The notes under the pieces are model-generated. The model made no database searches, was not told the origin of the DNA, and saw only the letters and a program-made list of their open reading frames with translations. Positions 49,447 to 58,895 of a DNA stretch of 64,000 nucleotides are shown one piece after another. Position 1 is the stretch's first letter. The number at the start of each line of letters is the position of its first letter. The position numbers were made by a program, and so were the translations under genes. Source of the stretch: an uncultured Clostridium sp. (GTDB taxonomy: Bacteria > Bacillota > Clostridia > Lachnospirales > Lachnospiraceae); contig UQBG01000015.1 of assembly GCA_900539185.1 (NCBI GenBank), forward strand, positions 1 through 64,000, given 5' to 3'.

Positions 49447-49465
49447 AATCCGGGGGAATGAGTCA

Positions 49466-49510
49466 GGCAGGATCTATGTGAAAGCACATGGATCCTGCTT
49501 TTTTTTTCTT
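49466..49510 (+). terminator. Terminator after hpf
   Basis: GCAGGATC-T-ATGTG pairs with CACAT-G-GATCCTGC around AAAG, then nine T. Confidence 0.9.
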
Positions 49511-49528
49511 GCGTGGGAGATTCAATGG

Positions 49529-49537
49529 TGTTACAAT
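49529..49537 (+). promoter_or_regulatory. Extended -10 promoter of secA
   Basis: TGTTACAAT (49529-49537), about 60 bases before the start codon. Confidence 0.5.
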
Positions 49538-49595
49538 GTAACAGATTGTATAGTTGTTAGAACTTTAAATGAAAGAATATATAGGAGTTGTAAAC

Positions 49596-52169
49596 ATGAG
49601 TATAGTTGAAAAACTGTTTGGAAATCATAGCGACAAGGAATTAAAGCGCATCTATCCGTTGGTTGATAAGATAGAAGCGTTAGATTCTACGATGGCAGCG
49701 TTAAGTGATGATGAACTGAAGGCAAAAACGACGGAATTTAAGGAGAGACTGGCAAAGGGTGAGACATTGGATGATCTTCTGGTAGAAGCATTTGCCGTAG
49801 TAAGAGAGGCTGCATTTCGTGTGTTACATATGAAGCATTATCGTGTGCAGTTGATAGGTGGTATTGTCCTGCATCAGGGACGGATCGCCGAGATGAGAAC
49901 CGGTGAAGGTAAGACGTTGGTTTCTACATTGCCGGCGTATCTGAATGCGCTGGAGGGTAAGGGCGTTCATATCGTTACCGTAAATGATTATCTGGCAAAG
50001 CGTGATGCAGAGTGGATGGGTCAGGTGCATGAGTTCCTTGGCCTGAAGGTGGGTGTAATCCTGAACAGTTCTACAAATGAAGAACGGAGAGAGGCTTATA
50101 ACTGTGATATTACCTATATTACGAATAATGAGCTGGGCTTTGATTATCTTCGTGACAATATGGTTATATATAAGGAACAGTTAGTTCAGAGAGAACTGCA
50201 TTATGCTATCGTCGATGAGGTCGATTCTGTCCTGATTGATGAAGCGAGAACGCCGTTGATTATATCCGGACAGAGCGGAAAGTCTACAGATCTGTATCGG
50301 ATGTGTGACTATCTGGCGCGTCGGATGAAGCGCGGATCCTCCGATGGAGAACTGTCAAAGATGGACGCAATGATGGGTACCGACATTGAAGAGGATGGAG
50401 ATTTTCTGGTAAATGAAAAGGATAAGATTGTTATGCTGACAGCACAGGGCGTAAAGGAAGTCGAGAAGTTCTTCCATATTGATAATCTGGCAGACGCGGA
50501 GAATCTGGATATCCAGCATAATATGATACTGGCATTAAAAGCACACAATCTGATGTTCCGGGATAAGAACTATGTGGTTAAGGACGATGAAGTTCTGATC
50601 GTAGATGAGTTTACCGGACGTATCATGCCGGGACGTCGGTATTCCGATGGTTTGCATCAGGCGATCGAGGCGAAGGAAAATGTCAAGGTTAAACGTGAGA
50701 GTAAGACACTGGCAACGATTACGTTCCAGAACTTCTTTAATAAATATGCAAAGAAGTCCGGTATGACCGGTACTGCGCAGACAGAGGAAACCGAGTTCCG
50801 TGAGATCTATGGTATGGATGTTATCGTAATCCCTACGAATCTTCCGATCCGAAGAGTGGATCATGATGATGCAATGTTCCGAACCAAGCGGGAGAAGTTG
50901 AATGCAGTTGTACAGTCTGTTATAGAATCCTATGAGAAGGGACAGCCGGTTCTGGTAGGTACGGTTAGTATCGAAGGCTCGGAGGAATTAAGCCATATGC
51001 TGGTGAAGAAAGGAATCCCACATAAGGTATTGAATGCAAAGTTCCATGAGATGGAGGCAGAGATCGTAGCGGATGCCGGACAGAAGAAGGCGGTTACGAT
51101 CGCTACAAATATGGCCGGTCGTGGTACGGATATTAAGCTGGGCGAAGGCGTACTGGAACTGGGCGGTCTGAAGATCATCGGTACGGAGCGACATGAGTCC
51201 AGACGTATTGATAATCAGCTTCGTGGTCGTGCCGGCAGACAGGGAGATGTCGGTGAGTCAAAGTTCTATTTGTCCATGGAAGATGACCTGATGCGTCTCT
51301 TTGGTTCCGAGAGAATCATAACGATGATGGATCAGTTAAATGTACCGGAGGGTGAAGAGATTCACCATAAGATGCTGTCAAAGGCAGTGGAACGGGCACA
51401 GAAGAAGATCGAGAATAATAACTTTGGTATTCGTAAGAATCTGATGGAATACGATCAGGTGAATAACGAACAGCGGGAGATCATATATGCAGAACGTCGT
51501 CGGGTACTGGATGGCGAAAATATGAGAGACGTTGTATTCAATATGATGATGGATACTGTCGATGCGTGTGTAGATCGTACAATTCAGCGGGATGTACCGG
51601 CAAGTGAATGGGATATCAAGGGCTTGAACGAAGCACTGCTTCCGATTGTTCCTATGCCACCGGTAGAATTGACCGAAGAGGAATTAAGAAACGGTAAGGT
51701 AGAGGAACTGAAGACACGCCTGAAGGATATCACCGGTGAGATGTATGCGGAAAAGGAAAAACAGTTCGAGCAGGAAGAACAGGTGCGAGAGCTGGAGCGC
51801 GTAATTTTGCTGAAGGTAATCGACCGGAAGTGGATGGATCATATTGATGACATGGCGCAGTTAAGACAGGGAATCGGTCTTCAGGCATATGGTCAGAAGG
51901 ATCCGGTTATCGAGTATAAGTATGCCGGCTATGATATGTTCCAGGCGATGACGAATGCAATCAAGGAAGAAACAACCCGTCTGCTGATGCATGTCCGTGT
52001 TGAGCAGAAGATAGAAAGAGAGCAGGTGGCAAAGGCGACCGGAACGAATAAGGATGATTCCGTAGCCAAAGGACCGGTAAAGCGTAAAGACGCTAAGATC
52101 GGCAGAAATGATCCGTGTCCATGTGGTTCTGGTCTGAAGTACAAAATGTGCTGCGGAAGAGGAAAGTGA
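49596..52169 (+). CDS. secA: Preprotein translocase ATPase SecA
   Basis: The product has 857 residues. I chose ATG 49596 with AGGAG upstream. Walker A is in MRTGEGKT, the DEAD motif reads VDEVDSVLIDEA, and motifs for the second helicase half include TNMAGRGTDIKLGEGV and LRGRAGRQGD. The C-terminus has the zinc SEC-C motif CPCGSGLKYKMCCG. It drives unfolded proteins through SecYEG. It lies just before prfB, the usual order. Confidence 0.97.
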   Translation: MSIVEKLFGNHSDKELKRIYPLVDKIEALDSTMAALSDDELKAKTTEFKERLAKGETLDDLLVEAFAVVREAAFRVLHMKHYRVQLIGGIVLHQGRIAEMRTGEGKTLVSTLPAYLNALEGKGVHIVTVNDYLAKRDAEWMGQVHEFLGLKVGVILNSSTNEERREAYNCDITYITNNELGFDYLRDNMVIYKEQLVQRELHYAIVDEVDSVLIDEARTPLIISGQSGKSTDLYRMCDYLARRMKRGSSDGELSKMDAMMGTDIEEDGDFLVNEKDKIVMLTAQGVKEVEKFFHIDNLADAENLDIQHNMILALKAHNLMFRDKNYVVKDDEVLIVDEFTGRIMPGRRYSDGLHQAIEAKENVKVKRESKTLATITFQNFFNKYAKKSGMTGTAQTEETEFREIYGMDVIVIPTNLPIRRVDHDDAMFRTKREKLNAVVQSVIESYEKGQPVLVGTVSIEGSEELSHMLVKKGIPHKVLNAKFHEMEAEIVADAGQKKAVTIATNMAGRGTDIKLGEGVLELGGLKIIGTERHESRRIDNQLRGRAGRQGDVGESKFYLSMEDDLMRLFGSERIITMMDQLNVPEGEEIHHKMLSKAVERAQKKIENNNFGIRKNLMEYDQVNNEQREIIYAERRRVLDGENMRDVVFNMMMDTVDACVDRTIQRDVPASEWDIKGLNEALLPIVPMPPVELTEEELRNGKVEELKTRLKDITGEMYAEKEKQFEQEEQVRELERVILLKVIDRKWMDHIDDMAQLRQGIGLQAYGQKDPVIEYKYAGYDMFQAMTNAIKEETTRLLMHVRVEQKIEREQVAKATGTNKDDSVAKGPVKRKDAKIGRNDPCPCGSGLKYKMCCGRGK

Positions 52170-52228
52170 TACATGCCGGGATAACCGGAAAGATAGAAAT
52201 ATGATAGAATAAAAAGTAGGTGAGATTA

Positions 52229-53357
52229 GTGATAGAACTGGATCAGTTTCGGTTTGAATTAAAAGAATATCGTACCCCACTAATGGAAGTAAGGGATTCA
52301 CTTTGACATCCCTTATCTGAAGGATGAGATTGAAAAATATGATTATGAGATGCAGGAACCGGGCTTCTGGGATGATGTAGAACGCTCCCAGGAGATCATG
52401 AAGAAGTCCAAGAATCTGAAGGATACGGTAGAAGCATTTGAATCACTGGAGACAGAGTACGAGGATATCGGGACGATGATCCAGATGGCAGAGGAGGAAA
52501 ATGAGCCGGAGCTGGTGCCGGAGATTCAGGAGATGCTGGAGCATTTTACCCGGGATCTGGATGCGCTTCGGATAAAGACCTTATTATCCGGTGAGTTTGA
52601 TCGGGAGAATGCGATACTGACACTGCATGCAGGTACCGGCGGTACGGAGAGCTGTGACTGGGTGAGCATGTTATATAGGATGTACACCCGTTGGGCAGAA
52701 AAGAAGGGATTTCAGGTAGAGGTTCTGGACTATCTGGACGGCGAGGAAGCAGGTATTAAGTCTGTAACGATTCAGATTAACGGTGAGAATGCTTACGGTT
52801 ATCTGAAGTCTGAGCGGGGCGTTCATCGTCTGGTGCGGATATCCCCGTTTAATGCGGCCGGAAAGCGGCAGACTTCCTTTGCGTCCTGCGATGTTATGCC
52901 GGATATAGAAGAGGATCTGGAGGTAGAGATCAATGATGATGATCTGCGGATCGATACCTACCGTTCCAGCGGAGCCGGTGGACAGCATATCAATAAGACC
53001 TCATCAGCGGTTCGTATTACACACTTACCAACCGGGATTGTGGTGCAGTGTCAGAATGAGCGATCCCAGCACAGCAATAAGGATCGTGCCATGAAGATGC
53101 TGAAGGCAAAGCTGTATATGATAAAACAGCAGGAGAATTTAGAAAAAATCTCGGACATCCGGGGAGAAGTACTGGGAAATACCTGGGGAAGCCAGATCCG
53201 ATCTTATGTTATGCAGCCATATACATTAGTAAAGGATCTCCGGACCAATGCAGAAACAGGAAATGTGTCGGCAGTTTTAGACGGAGATATTGATCTGTTT
53301 ATAAATGCATATTTGAAATGGACAAATACCAATCGCGATACAGCAGGCGATGAATAG
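52229..53357 (+). CDS. prfB: Peptide chain release factor 2 with programmed +1 frameshift
   Basis: A GTG start at 52229 (AGTAGGTGAG upstream) opens 25 codons (ELDQFRFELKEYRTPLMEV) up to CTT TGA C at 52301-52307. There the ribosome must slip +1 past the UGA stop to go on in the frame of 52305, giving about 375 residues. An internal Shine-Dalgarno-like AAGGGA (52291-52296) stands before the slip site. Tripeptide SPF (in RISPFNAAGKR) marks RF2 and its UGA/UAA reading, and GAGGQHINKT has the GGQ catalytic motif. RF2 levels thus control their own making. A +1 slip at CUU-UGA-C is the classical arrangement. Confidence 0.95.
52291..52307 (+). promoter_or_regulatory. RF2 recoding site
   Basis: AAGGGA, a 4-base gap, then CTT TGA C. 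The upstream purines can pair with the 16S anti-SD and push the +1 slip. Confidence 0.92.
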
Positions 53358-53403
53358 ATGATCGTTATTATGTAGATCCCAAAGAAAGCAAGGAGTGAGA
53401 GCG

Positions 53404-53868
53404 ATGAGTGAGGAAAAGCATGTAATCTATCGGCTGGGAAATGAAAGCTATAGTATGGATATTGCCTATGTCAAGGCAATCGAACAGGCGTATCAGATTA
53501 TCCCATTGCCGGATGCACCGGAGCATATCAAGGGAATGATCAATCTGAGGGGAGAGATTATTCCTGTATACAGCCTGAGATCCAGATTTCATATGGATGA
53601 GATCGAGAGAGGGAAGGATACACAGCTTTTGATTGCAAAAGCCGGTAGAATTCAGCTGGCGTTTGAAGTGGATATGGTGCTTGGAATCGAGACCGTTACA
53701 TCGGAGCAGAAGAATGAAGTTCCGATTGTACTACGTGCTGATTCTACGAATTATATAGAGAGCATCCTGAATATCCGGGATAAGATCGTAGTGGAGATCT
53801 CTGTAGCCAATATTATGACAGAGAGCGAATGGGAAGATATCGAGCAGTTAATAAAGGAACATTCATAA
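53404..53868 (+). CDS. cheW: CheW-like chemotaxis coupling protein
   Basis: The product has 154 residues. I chose ATG 53404, with AAGGAGTGAG upstream. The CheW pattern is clear: YRLGNESYSMDIAYVKAI, then PLPDAPEHIKGMINLRGEIIPV. It couples receptors to CheA. No cheA, cheY or cheB lies nearby. It stands alone between prfB and hom; the hom start is 14 bases after its stop. It may serve the soluble PocR receptor at 14052 or a remote array. Confidence 0.9.
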   Translation: MSEEKHVIYRLGNESYSMDIAYVKAIEQAYQIIPLPDAPEHIKGMINLRGEIIPVYSLRSRFHMDEIERGKDTQLLIAKAGRIQLAFEVDMVLGIETVTSEQKNEVPIVLRADSTNYIESILNIRDKIVVEISVANIMTESEWEDIEQLIKEHS

Positions 53869-53882
53869 AGGAGAAACAGAAG

Positions 53883-55103
53883 ATGGTAAATATTGCAGTG
53901 TTAGGTTATGGAACAGTAGGATCCGGTGTGGTTGAGGTTATACAGACCAATCAGGCAATCGTAAATAAACGTGCCGGTGAGGAGGTTAACATTAAGTATG
54001 TACTGGATCTGAGAGAATTTGAAGGAGATCCGATCCGGAAGATTCTGGTTCATGACTATAATGTGATTCTGGAAGACGATGATGTAAAGGTTGTTGTCGA
54101 GGTAATGGGCGGAGTAGAACCTGCACATACCTTTGTAAAGCAGGCATTAGAGCGTGGTAAAAGTGTATGTACTTCAAATAAGGAAATGGTTGCAAAGCAT
54201 GGTGCAGAACTGATTCAGATCGCGAAGGAAAACAATGCAAACTTCCTGTATGAAGCCAGTGTAGGCGGCGGAATCCCAATCATTCGTCCATTGATCAGTT
54301 CATTGACCTGTGATGATATCACCGAAGTAACAGGTATCTTAAACGGAACAACAAACTATATTCTGACGAAGATGAGAGATGAAGGTGCGAACTTTGATGA
54401 TGTTCTGAAGAAGGCACAGGAAAAAGGATATGCGGAGCGGAATCCGGAAGCCGATATTGAGGGCTATGATGCCTGCCGCAAGATCGCAATCCTGACTTCT
54501 CTGGTATGTGGACAGCAGATCGATTATGAAGATATTTATACAGAAGGAATCACAAAGATTACAGAGCAGGACTTCCGGTATGCGAAGGCGTTAAAGGGTT
54601 CTATCAAACTTTTGGGAAGCTATCAGAGAATCGATGACAAGGTATATGTTATGGTAGCACCGATGATCGTAAGTGAGAAGCATCCGCTGTATCATGTCGA
54701 CGGTGTATTCAATGCGATCTTTGTACATGGGAATATGCTGGATGACGCTATGTTCTATGGACGGGGAGCCGGTAAGCTTCCGACAGCCAGTGCAGTCGTA
54801 TCGGATGTGGTAGACGAAGTGAAGCATATGGGTAAGAATATCATGCAGATCTGGGAGCCGGGCAAGTTAGAGCTTGGAAACTTCGATGACTGGAAGCATA
54901 AGTTCCTGGTACGAATCCAGTCAGCGGATATTGATGATGTCAATATGGAAGATGTAAAGGAAGCCTTTGGTGATGTATTATATGTAAAGGCACCGGGCAT
55001 CGAAAATGAAACGGCATTTGTAACAAATCCGATCACAGAAGGTGCATTTAAGGAAGGCATTGCGAAGTTTAAGGATGTTATTAGTGTCGTGCGTGTTCGA
55101 TAA
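53883..55103 (+). CDS. hom: Homoserine dehydrogenase
   Basis: The product has 406 residues. I chose ATG 53883, with AAAGGAGA upstream. NAD(P) motif GYGTVGSGVVEV, then TSNKEMVAKHG, LNGTTNYILTKM and the catalytic pattern NPEADIEGYDACRK are present. The last 80 residues hold a short regulatory part in place of a clear ACT domain (KAPGIENETAFVTNPITEGA). It reduces aspartate semialdehyde to homoserine, the branch to Thr and Met. A terminator follows. Confidence 0.95.
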   Translation: MVNIAVLGYGTVGSGVVEVIQTNQAIVNKRAGEEVNIKYVLDLREFEGDPIRKILVHDYNVILEDDDVKVVVEVMGGVEPAHTFVKQALERGKSVCTSNKEMVAKHGAELIQIAKENNANFLYEASVGGGIPIIRPLISSLTCDDITEVTGILNGTTNYILTKMRDEGANFDDVLKKAQEKGYAERNPEADIEGYDACRKIAILTSLVCGQQIDYEDIYTEGITKITEQDFRYAKALKGSIKLLGSYQRIDDKVYVMVAPMIVSEKHPLYHVDGVFNAIFVHGNMLDDAMFYGRGAGKLPTASAVVSDVVDEVKHMGKNIMQIWEPGKLELGNFDDWKHKFLVRIQSADIDDVNMEDVKEAFGDVLYVKAPGIENETAFVTNPITEGAFKEGIAKFKDVISVVRVR

Positions 55104-55138
55104 AAAAGAATGATCGAGGAGCAATAAGATGCAGATAA

Positions 55139-55178
55139 GACCGTTACTGATTTCATATCAGTAGCGGTTTTTTTATAT
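55139..55178 (+). terminator. Terminator after hom
   Basis: ACCGTTACTGA pairs with TCAGTAGCGGT around 7 bases, then TTTTTTTA. Confidence 0.85.
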
Positions 55179-55195
55179 ACGAGCCTTGGGAAGTG

Positions 55196-55204
55196 TGTTA
55201 TAAT
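55196..55204 (+). promoter_or_regulatory. Extended -10 promoter of the dCMP deaminase gene
   Basis: TGTTATAAT (55196-55204), 28 bases before the start codon, so the leader is short. Confidence 0.55.
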
Positions 55205-55232
55205 GAGGCAAAAAGAAAGAAGGAGCGGGCTT

Positions 55233-55718
55233 ATGGGGAACAAAAGAAGTGATTACATTGGCTGGGATCAGTACTTTATGGGAATTGCCATGCTGTCGGC
55301 AGAGAGGAGCAAGGATCCATCGACACAGGTGGGGGCGTGTATCGTAGATGAGAATAATCGCATCCTGTCCGTAGGCTATAATGGCATGCCGTCCGGGTGC
55401 GATGATGATGTTATGCCGTGGGGGAAGATCGGCAATGCTTTAGATAATAAATACTTTTTTGTGTGCCATGCAGAACTGAATGCAATCCTGAATTATCGCG
55501 GAGGATCTTTGCGTGGAGCGAAGTGCTACTCGACATTATTCCCTTGCAATGAATGTGCAAAGGCGATTATACAGAGCGGTATAAGGGAAGTGATCTATCT
55601 GTCAGATAAGTATGCAGACACAGAGGCAACCATTGCATCAAAACGAATGTTCAAGATGGCCGGGGTGGAATTCCGGGCGTTTGAACCACAGGGTAAGACT
55701 GTTACTCTGAATATATAA
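55233..55718 (+). CDS. Deoxycytidylate deaminase
   Basis: The product has 161 residues. I chose ATG 55233, with AAGGAGCGGG upstream. Zinc ligands: CHAELNAI (His and catalytic Glu) and FPCNECAKAI (two Cys). DPSTQVGACIV and GYNGMPSGCDD are typical of dCMP deaminases (ComEB-like). It converts dCMP to dUMP for dTTP supply. It starts a run that goes on with tex. Confidence 0.93.
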   Translation: MGNKRSDYIGWDQYFMGIAMLSAERSKDPSTQVGACIVDENNRILSVGYNGMPSGCDDDVMPWGKIGNALDNKYFFVCHAELNAILNYRGGSLRGAKCYSTLFPCNECAKAIIQSGIREVIYLSDKYADTEATIASKRMFKMAGVEFRAFEPQGKTVTLNI

Positions 55719-55748
55719 TAATACCAGAAGGAACCGGAGGAAGACAAA

Positions 55749-57890
55749 ATGGACATCACAAAGGTGATAGCAACAGAGCTTGGAATCAGAACAAGACAGG
55801 TTGAGGCAGTTATTCAGTTAATTGATGAGGGAAATACGATCCCGTTTATTGCCCGATATCGAAAGGAAGCCCATGGAGGACTGAACGACGAAGTGCTTCG
55901 AAATCTGGATGAACGCCTGACTTATCTGCGTAATCTGGAGGAACGGAAGGAAGCGGTTCTGAAAAGTATCGAGGAGCAGGAGAAGCTGACACCTGAGCTG
56001 AAGAAGTCCATTGAGGATGCTATGACACTGGTAGCGGTGGAGGATCTGTATCGTCCGTATAAGCAGAAGCGAAGAACCAGAGCGACCATTGCGAAGGAAA
56101 AGGGGCTGGAAGGTCTGGCAAATATTATACAGCTGCAGATGGGAAAGCAACCGTTGGAGCAGGAAGCAACCGCCTATATCAATGAGGAAAAGGGCGTAGC
56201 TTCTGCGAAGGAGGCCATACAGGGGGCCATGGATATATTGGCAGAGGCAGTAGCCGATAACGCACAGTATCGAACCTGGATCCGGAACATTACCTGGAAG
56301 GAAGGCATTCTTACATCCGCTGCAAAGGACAAAGAAGCGGAATCGGTATATGAAATGTACTATGATTTCAGCGAGGCGGTTGCGAAGATTGCAGGCTACC
56401 GGGTACTGGCAATTAATCGTGGAGAAAAAGAAAAGGTTCTGACGGTGAAGATCGAAGCACCGGAGGAAAAGATTTTAAGATATTTGGAAAAACAGGTGAT
56501 CGTACAGGAGAATCCATATACCACTCCGGTTTTACAGGAGGTATGTGCGGATAGTTATCATCGTCTGATTATGGATTCCATCGAACGGGATATCCGAAAT
56601 GAGTTGACGGAGCACGCAGAGGATGGCGCCATTCAGGTGTTTGGACAGAATCTGACACAGCTTTTAATGCAGCCGCCGATCGCCGGGCAGGTTGTTTTGG
56701 GCTGGGATCCGGCATTTCGGACAGGATGTAAGCTGGCGGTTGTGGATCCGACCGGAAAGGTACTGGACACAAAGGTGATTTATCCGACTGCACCACAGAA
56801 TAAAGTGCAGGAGGCAAAGACAGAGGTGACGAAGCTGATCAAAAAGTATGGGATTACTCTGATCTCTGTAGGAAACGGAACAGCATCCAGAGAGTCTGAG
56901 CAGATCATTGTTGAACTTTTAAGGGAGATAAAGGAACCGGTTCAGTATGTGATCGTGAATGAAGCAGGGGCATCTGTTTATTCCGCCAGTAAGCTGGCTA
57001 CAGAGGAATTTCCGAACTTTGATGTGGGGCAAAGAAGCGCAGCGTCCATTGCAAGAAGAATACAGGATCCGCTGGCGGAGCTGGTTAAGATTGATCCGAA
57101 ATCAATCGGTGTCGGACAGTATCAGCATGATATGAATCAGAAAAAGCTTGGGGATGCACTGTCTGCAGTCGTTGAGGACTGTGTAAACCGGGTAGGCGTT
57201 GATCTGAATACAGCATCGGTTTCATTGCTGGAGTATATCTCCGGCATATCGAAAACCTTGGCTAAGAATATCGTTGCCTATCGGGAGGAGCATGGAAGAT
57301 TTAAAAACCGGAAGGAACTGCTGAAGGTTGCAAAGCTGGGTCCGAAGGCATATGAACAGTGTGCAGGCTTTATGCGGATCAGCGGTGGCGAGAATCCGTT
57401 AGACGGCACCAGTGTTCATCCGGAGTCCTATGAGGCAGCGGCCAGACTGCTGACAAAGTTGAATTATAAGCTGGCGGATATTGCATCCGGTGGGCTGATC
57501 GGACTGTCGCTGGCAGCAAGAGATACAGCTTCTCTGGCAAAGGAGCTGGATCTGGGTGAGATGACACTAAAAGATATTATAAAGGAATTGGAAAAACCGG
57601 CACGCGATCCAAGAGATGAAATGCCAAAGCCGATTCTGCGGTCCGATGTTATGGAGATGGAAGATCTGAAGGAAGGCATGATCTTAAAGGGTACGGTCAG
57701 AAATGTAATAGACTTTGGTGCGTTTGTAGATATTGGCGTGCATCAGGATGGACTGGTTCATATCTCGCAGATGAGCGATAAGTTCATTAAACATCCGCTG
57801 GAGGTAGTAAGTGTAGGAGATATTGTGGAGGTTAAGATCCTGGGGGTCGACCTTCAGAAAAAGCGGATCCAGTTGACGATGAAGCTGTGA
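55749..57890 (+). CDS. tex: Tex-family RNA-binding transcription accessory protein
   Basis: The product has 713 residues. It has a Tex N-terminal helical domain, a YqgF/RNase H-like fold in the middle (VVLGWDPAFRTGCKLAVVD), helix-hairpin-helix repeats (ISKTLAKNIVAYREEHGRF, VAKLGPKAYEQCAGF) and a C-terminal S1 domain (FGAFVDIGVHQDGLVHISQM). Tex links RNA polymerase and RNA in other bacteria. GGAGGAAGA precedes the ATG. Confidence 0.95.
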   Translation: MDITKVIATELGIRTRQVEAVIQLIDEGNTIPFIARYRKEAHGGLNDEVLRNLDERLTYLRNLEERKEAVLKSIEEQEKLTPELKKSIEDAMTLVAVEDLYRPYKQKRRTRATIAKEKGLEGLANIIQLQMGKQPLEQEATAYINEEKGVASAKEAIQGAMDILAEAVADNAQYRTWIRNITWKEGILTSAAKDKEAESVYEMYYDFSEAVAKIAGYRVLAINRGEKEKVLTVKIEAPEEKILRYLEKQVIVQENPYTTPVLQEVCADSYHRLIMDSIERDIRNELTEHAEDGAIQVFGQNLTQLLMQPPIAGQVVLGWDPAFRTGCKLAVVDPTGKVLDTKVIYPTAPQNKVQEAKTEVTKLIKKYGITLISVGNGTASRESEQIIVELLREIKEPVQYVIVNEAGASVYSASKLATEEFPNFDVGQRSAASIARRIQDPLAELVKIDPKSIGVGQYQHDMNQKKLGDALSAVVEDCVNRVGVDLNTASVSLLEYISGISKTLAKNIVAYREEHGRFKNRKELLKVAKLGPKAYEQCAGFMRISGGENPLDGTSVHPESYEAAARLLTKLNYKLADIASGGLIGLSLAARDTASLAKELDLGEMTLKDIIKELEKPARDPRDEMPKPILRSDVMEMEDLKEGMILKGTVRNVIDFGAFVDIGVHQDGLVHISQMSDKFIKHPLEVVSVGDIVEVKILGVDLQKKRIQLTMKL

Positions 57891-57930
57891 TCCGGATAGA
57901 GAATCAACAAAGAGAAAGAGAGATGTGCGT

Positions 57931-58458
57931 ATGAGTGAACAGAAGGTAAACAAAAGTACAGAGCAGTCAGAAGAAGTATCTGTTTCCGTTCATATGAAGA
58001 CGAGATATATGTATTCTTTTTTGTTTCAACATCTTCATCGATCCTTTCGGGGAATCTTCGGCGTGTGCATAAGTCTTGCGGCACTCGTTGCATTTGCGAT
58101 GTCCTTTGGAGAGGACACAGATATGACACGGAGAGTTGTGTTATTGATTATTGGCTTGCTGTTTACGGTAGTGAATCCGATTCTTCTGCTGTTCAAGGCG
58201 TATAAGCAGGTGAAGCTGTCTCCGGTGTTTAAACACCCACTGGAGTATACCTTTAGTGATGCCGGGATGAAGGTGGCGCAGGGAGATGAGGAACAGTTTG
58301 TGAGCTGGGATCAGGTGCTGGAGGTTCGAAAGACTCCGTCCATCCTGATTGTATATACATCCAAGGGCTCCGGTTCCATTCTGGCATATAAAGAATTGGG
58401 TGAAAAACGCCGGAAGATAGAAGAAATTATTGCCAGAAATAAGAAAAAGGAAGGGTAA
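57931..58458 (+). CDS. YcxB-like membrane protein
   Basis: The product has 175 residues with two membrane helices (about 44-62 and 70-90) and a C-terminal PH-like domain, PLEYTFSDAGMKV through QVLEVRKTPSILIVYTSKG, as in YcxB family proteins. Function is unknown. ATG 57931 is chosen over an in-frame GTG at 57925. It ends 1 base before tsaE, so it is in the same operon. Confidence 0.75.
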   Translation: MSEQKVNKSTEQSEEVSVSVHMKTRYMYSFLFQHLHRSFRGIFGVCISLAALVAFAMSFGEDTDMTRRVVLLIIGLLFTVVNPILLLFKAYKQVKLSPVFKHPLEYTFSDAGMKVAQGDEEQFVSWDQVLEVRKTPSILIVYTSKGSGSILAYKELGEKRRKIEEIIARNKKKEG

Positions 58459-58459
58459 T

Positions 58460-58894
58460 ATGATACAGGAAAGTTATAAATCAGAAGATACGTATGCCAT
58501 CGGATATCAACTGGCAAAGGAAGCAGGTCCCGGAGATGTATACTGTCTGGTCGGAGATCTGGGTGTCGGAAAGACCGTATTTTCCCAGGGATTCGGAGCC
58601 GGTATCGGAGTCGAGGAACCGGTCAATAGTCCTACCTTTACGATCGTACAGGTGTATGAGGAAGGAAGACTGCCATTTTATCATTTTGATGTATATCGAA
58701 TCGCAGATGAAGAGGAACTGTATGAGATCGGATTCGACGAGATGATTGACGGAGACGGAGTATCGCTGATTGAGTGGGCAAATCTGATTCCGGGAAGCCT
58801 GCCGGAGCATTATACAGAGATTCGGATTGAAAAGGATCTGGAACGTGGATTTGATTATCGAAGGATTACGATAACGGAAGTAGGAGGAAGATAG
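58460..58894 (+). CDS. tsaE: tRNA t6A synthesis ATPase TsaE
   Basis: The product has 144 residues. Walker A is GDLGVGKTVFSQG, with SPTFTIVQVY and the FDVYRI and IEWAN stretches typical of TsaE. I chose ATG 58460. It drives the turnover of the TsaB-TsaD complex that makes threonylcarbamoyl-adenosine on tRNA. It is followed by tsaB after 1 base. Confidence 0.95.
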   Translation: MIQESYKSEDTYAIGYQLAKEAGPGDVYCLVGDLGVGKTVFSQGFGAGIGVEEPVNSPTFTIVQVYEEGRLPFYHFDVYRIADEEELYEIGFDEMIDGDGVSLIEWANLIPGSLPEHYTEIRIEKDLERGFDYRRITITEVGGR

Positions 58895-58895
58895 G

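Noticed and set aside
52304..52306. UGA in prfB as a selenocysteine codon or a broken gene
   Set aside because: The CTT-TGA-C context with an upstream Shine-Dalgarno-like element is the known RF2 recoding site.
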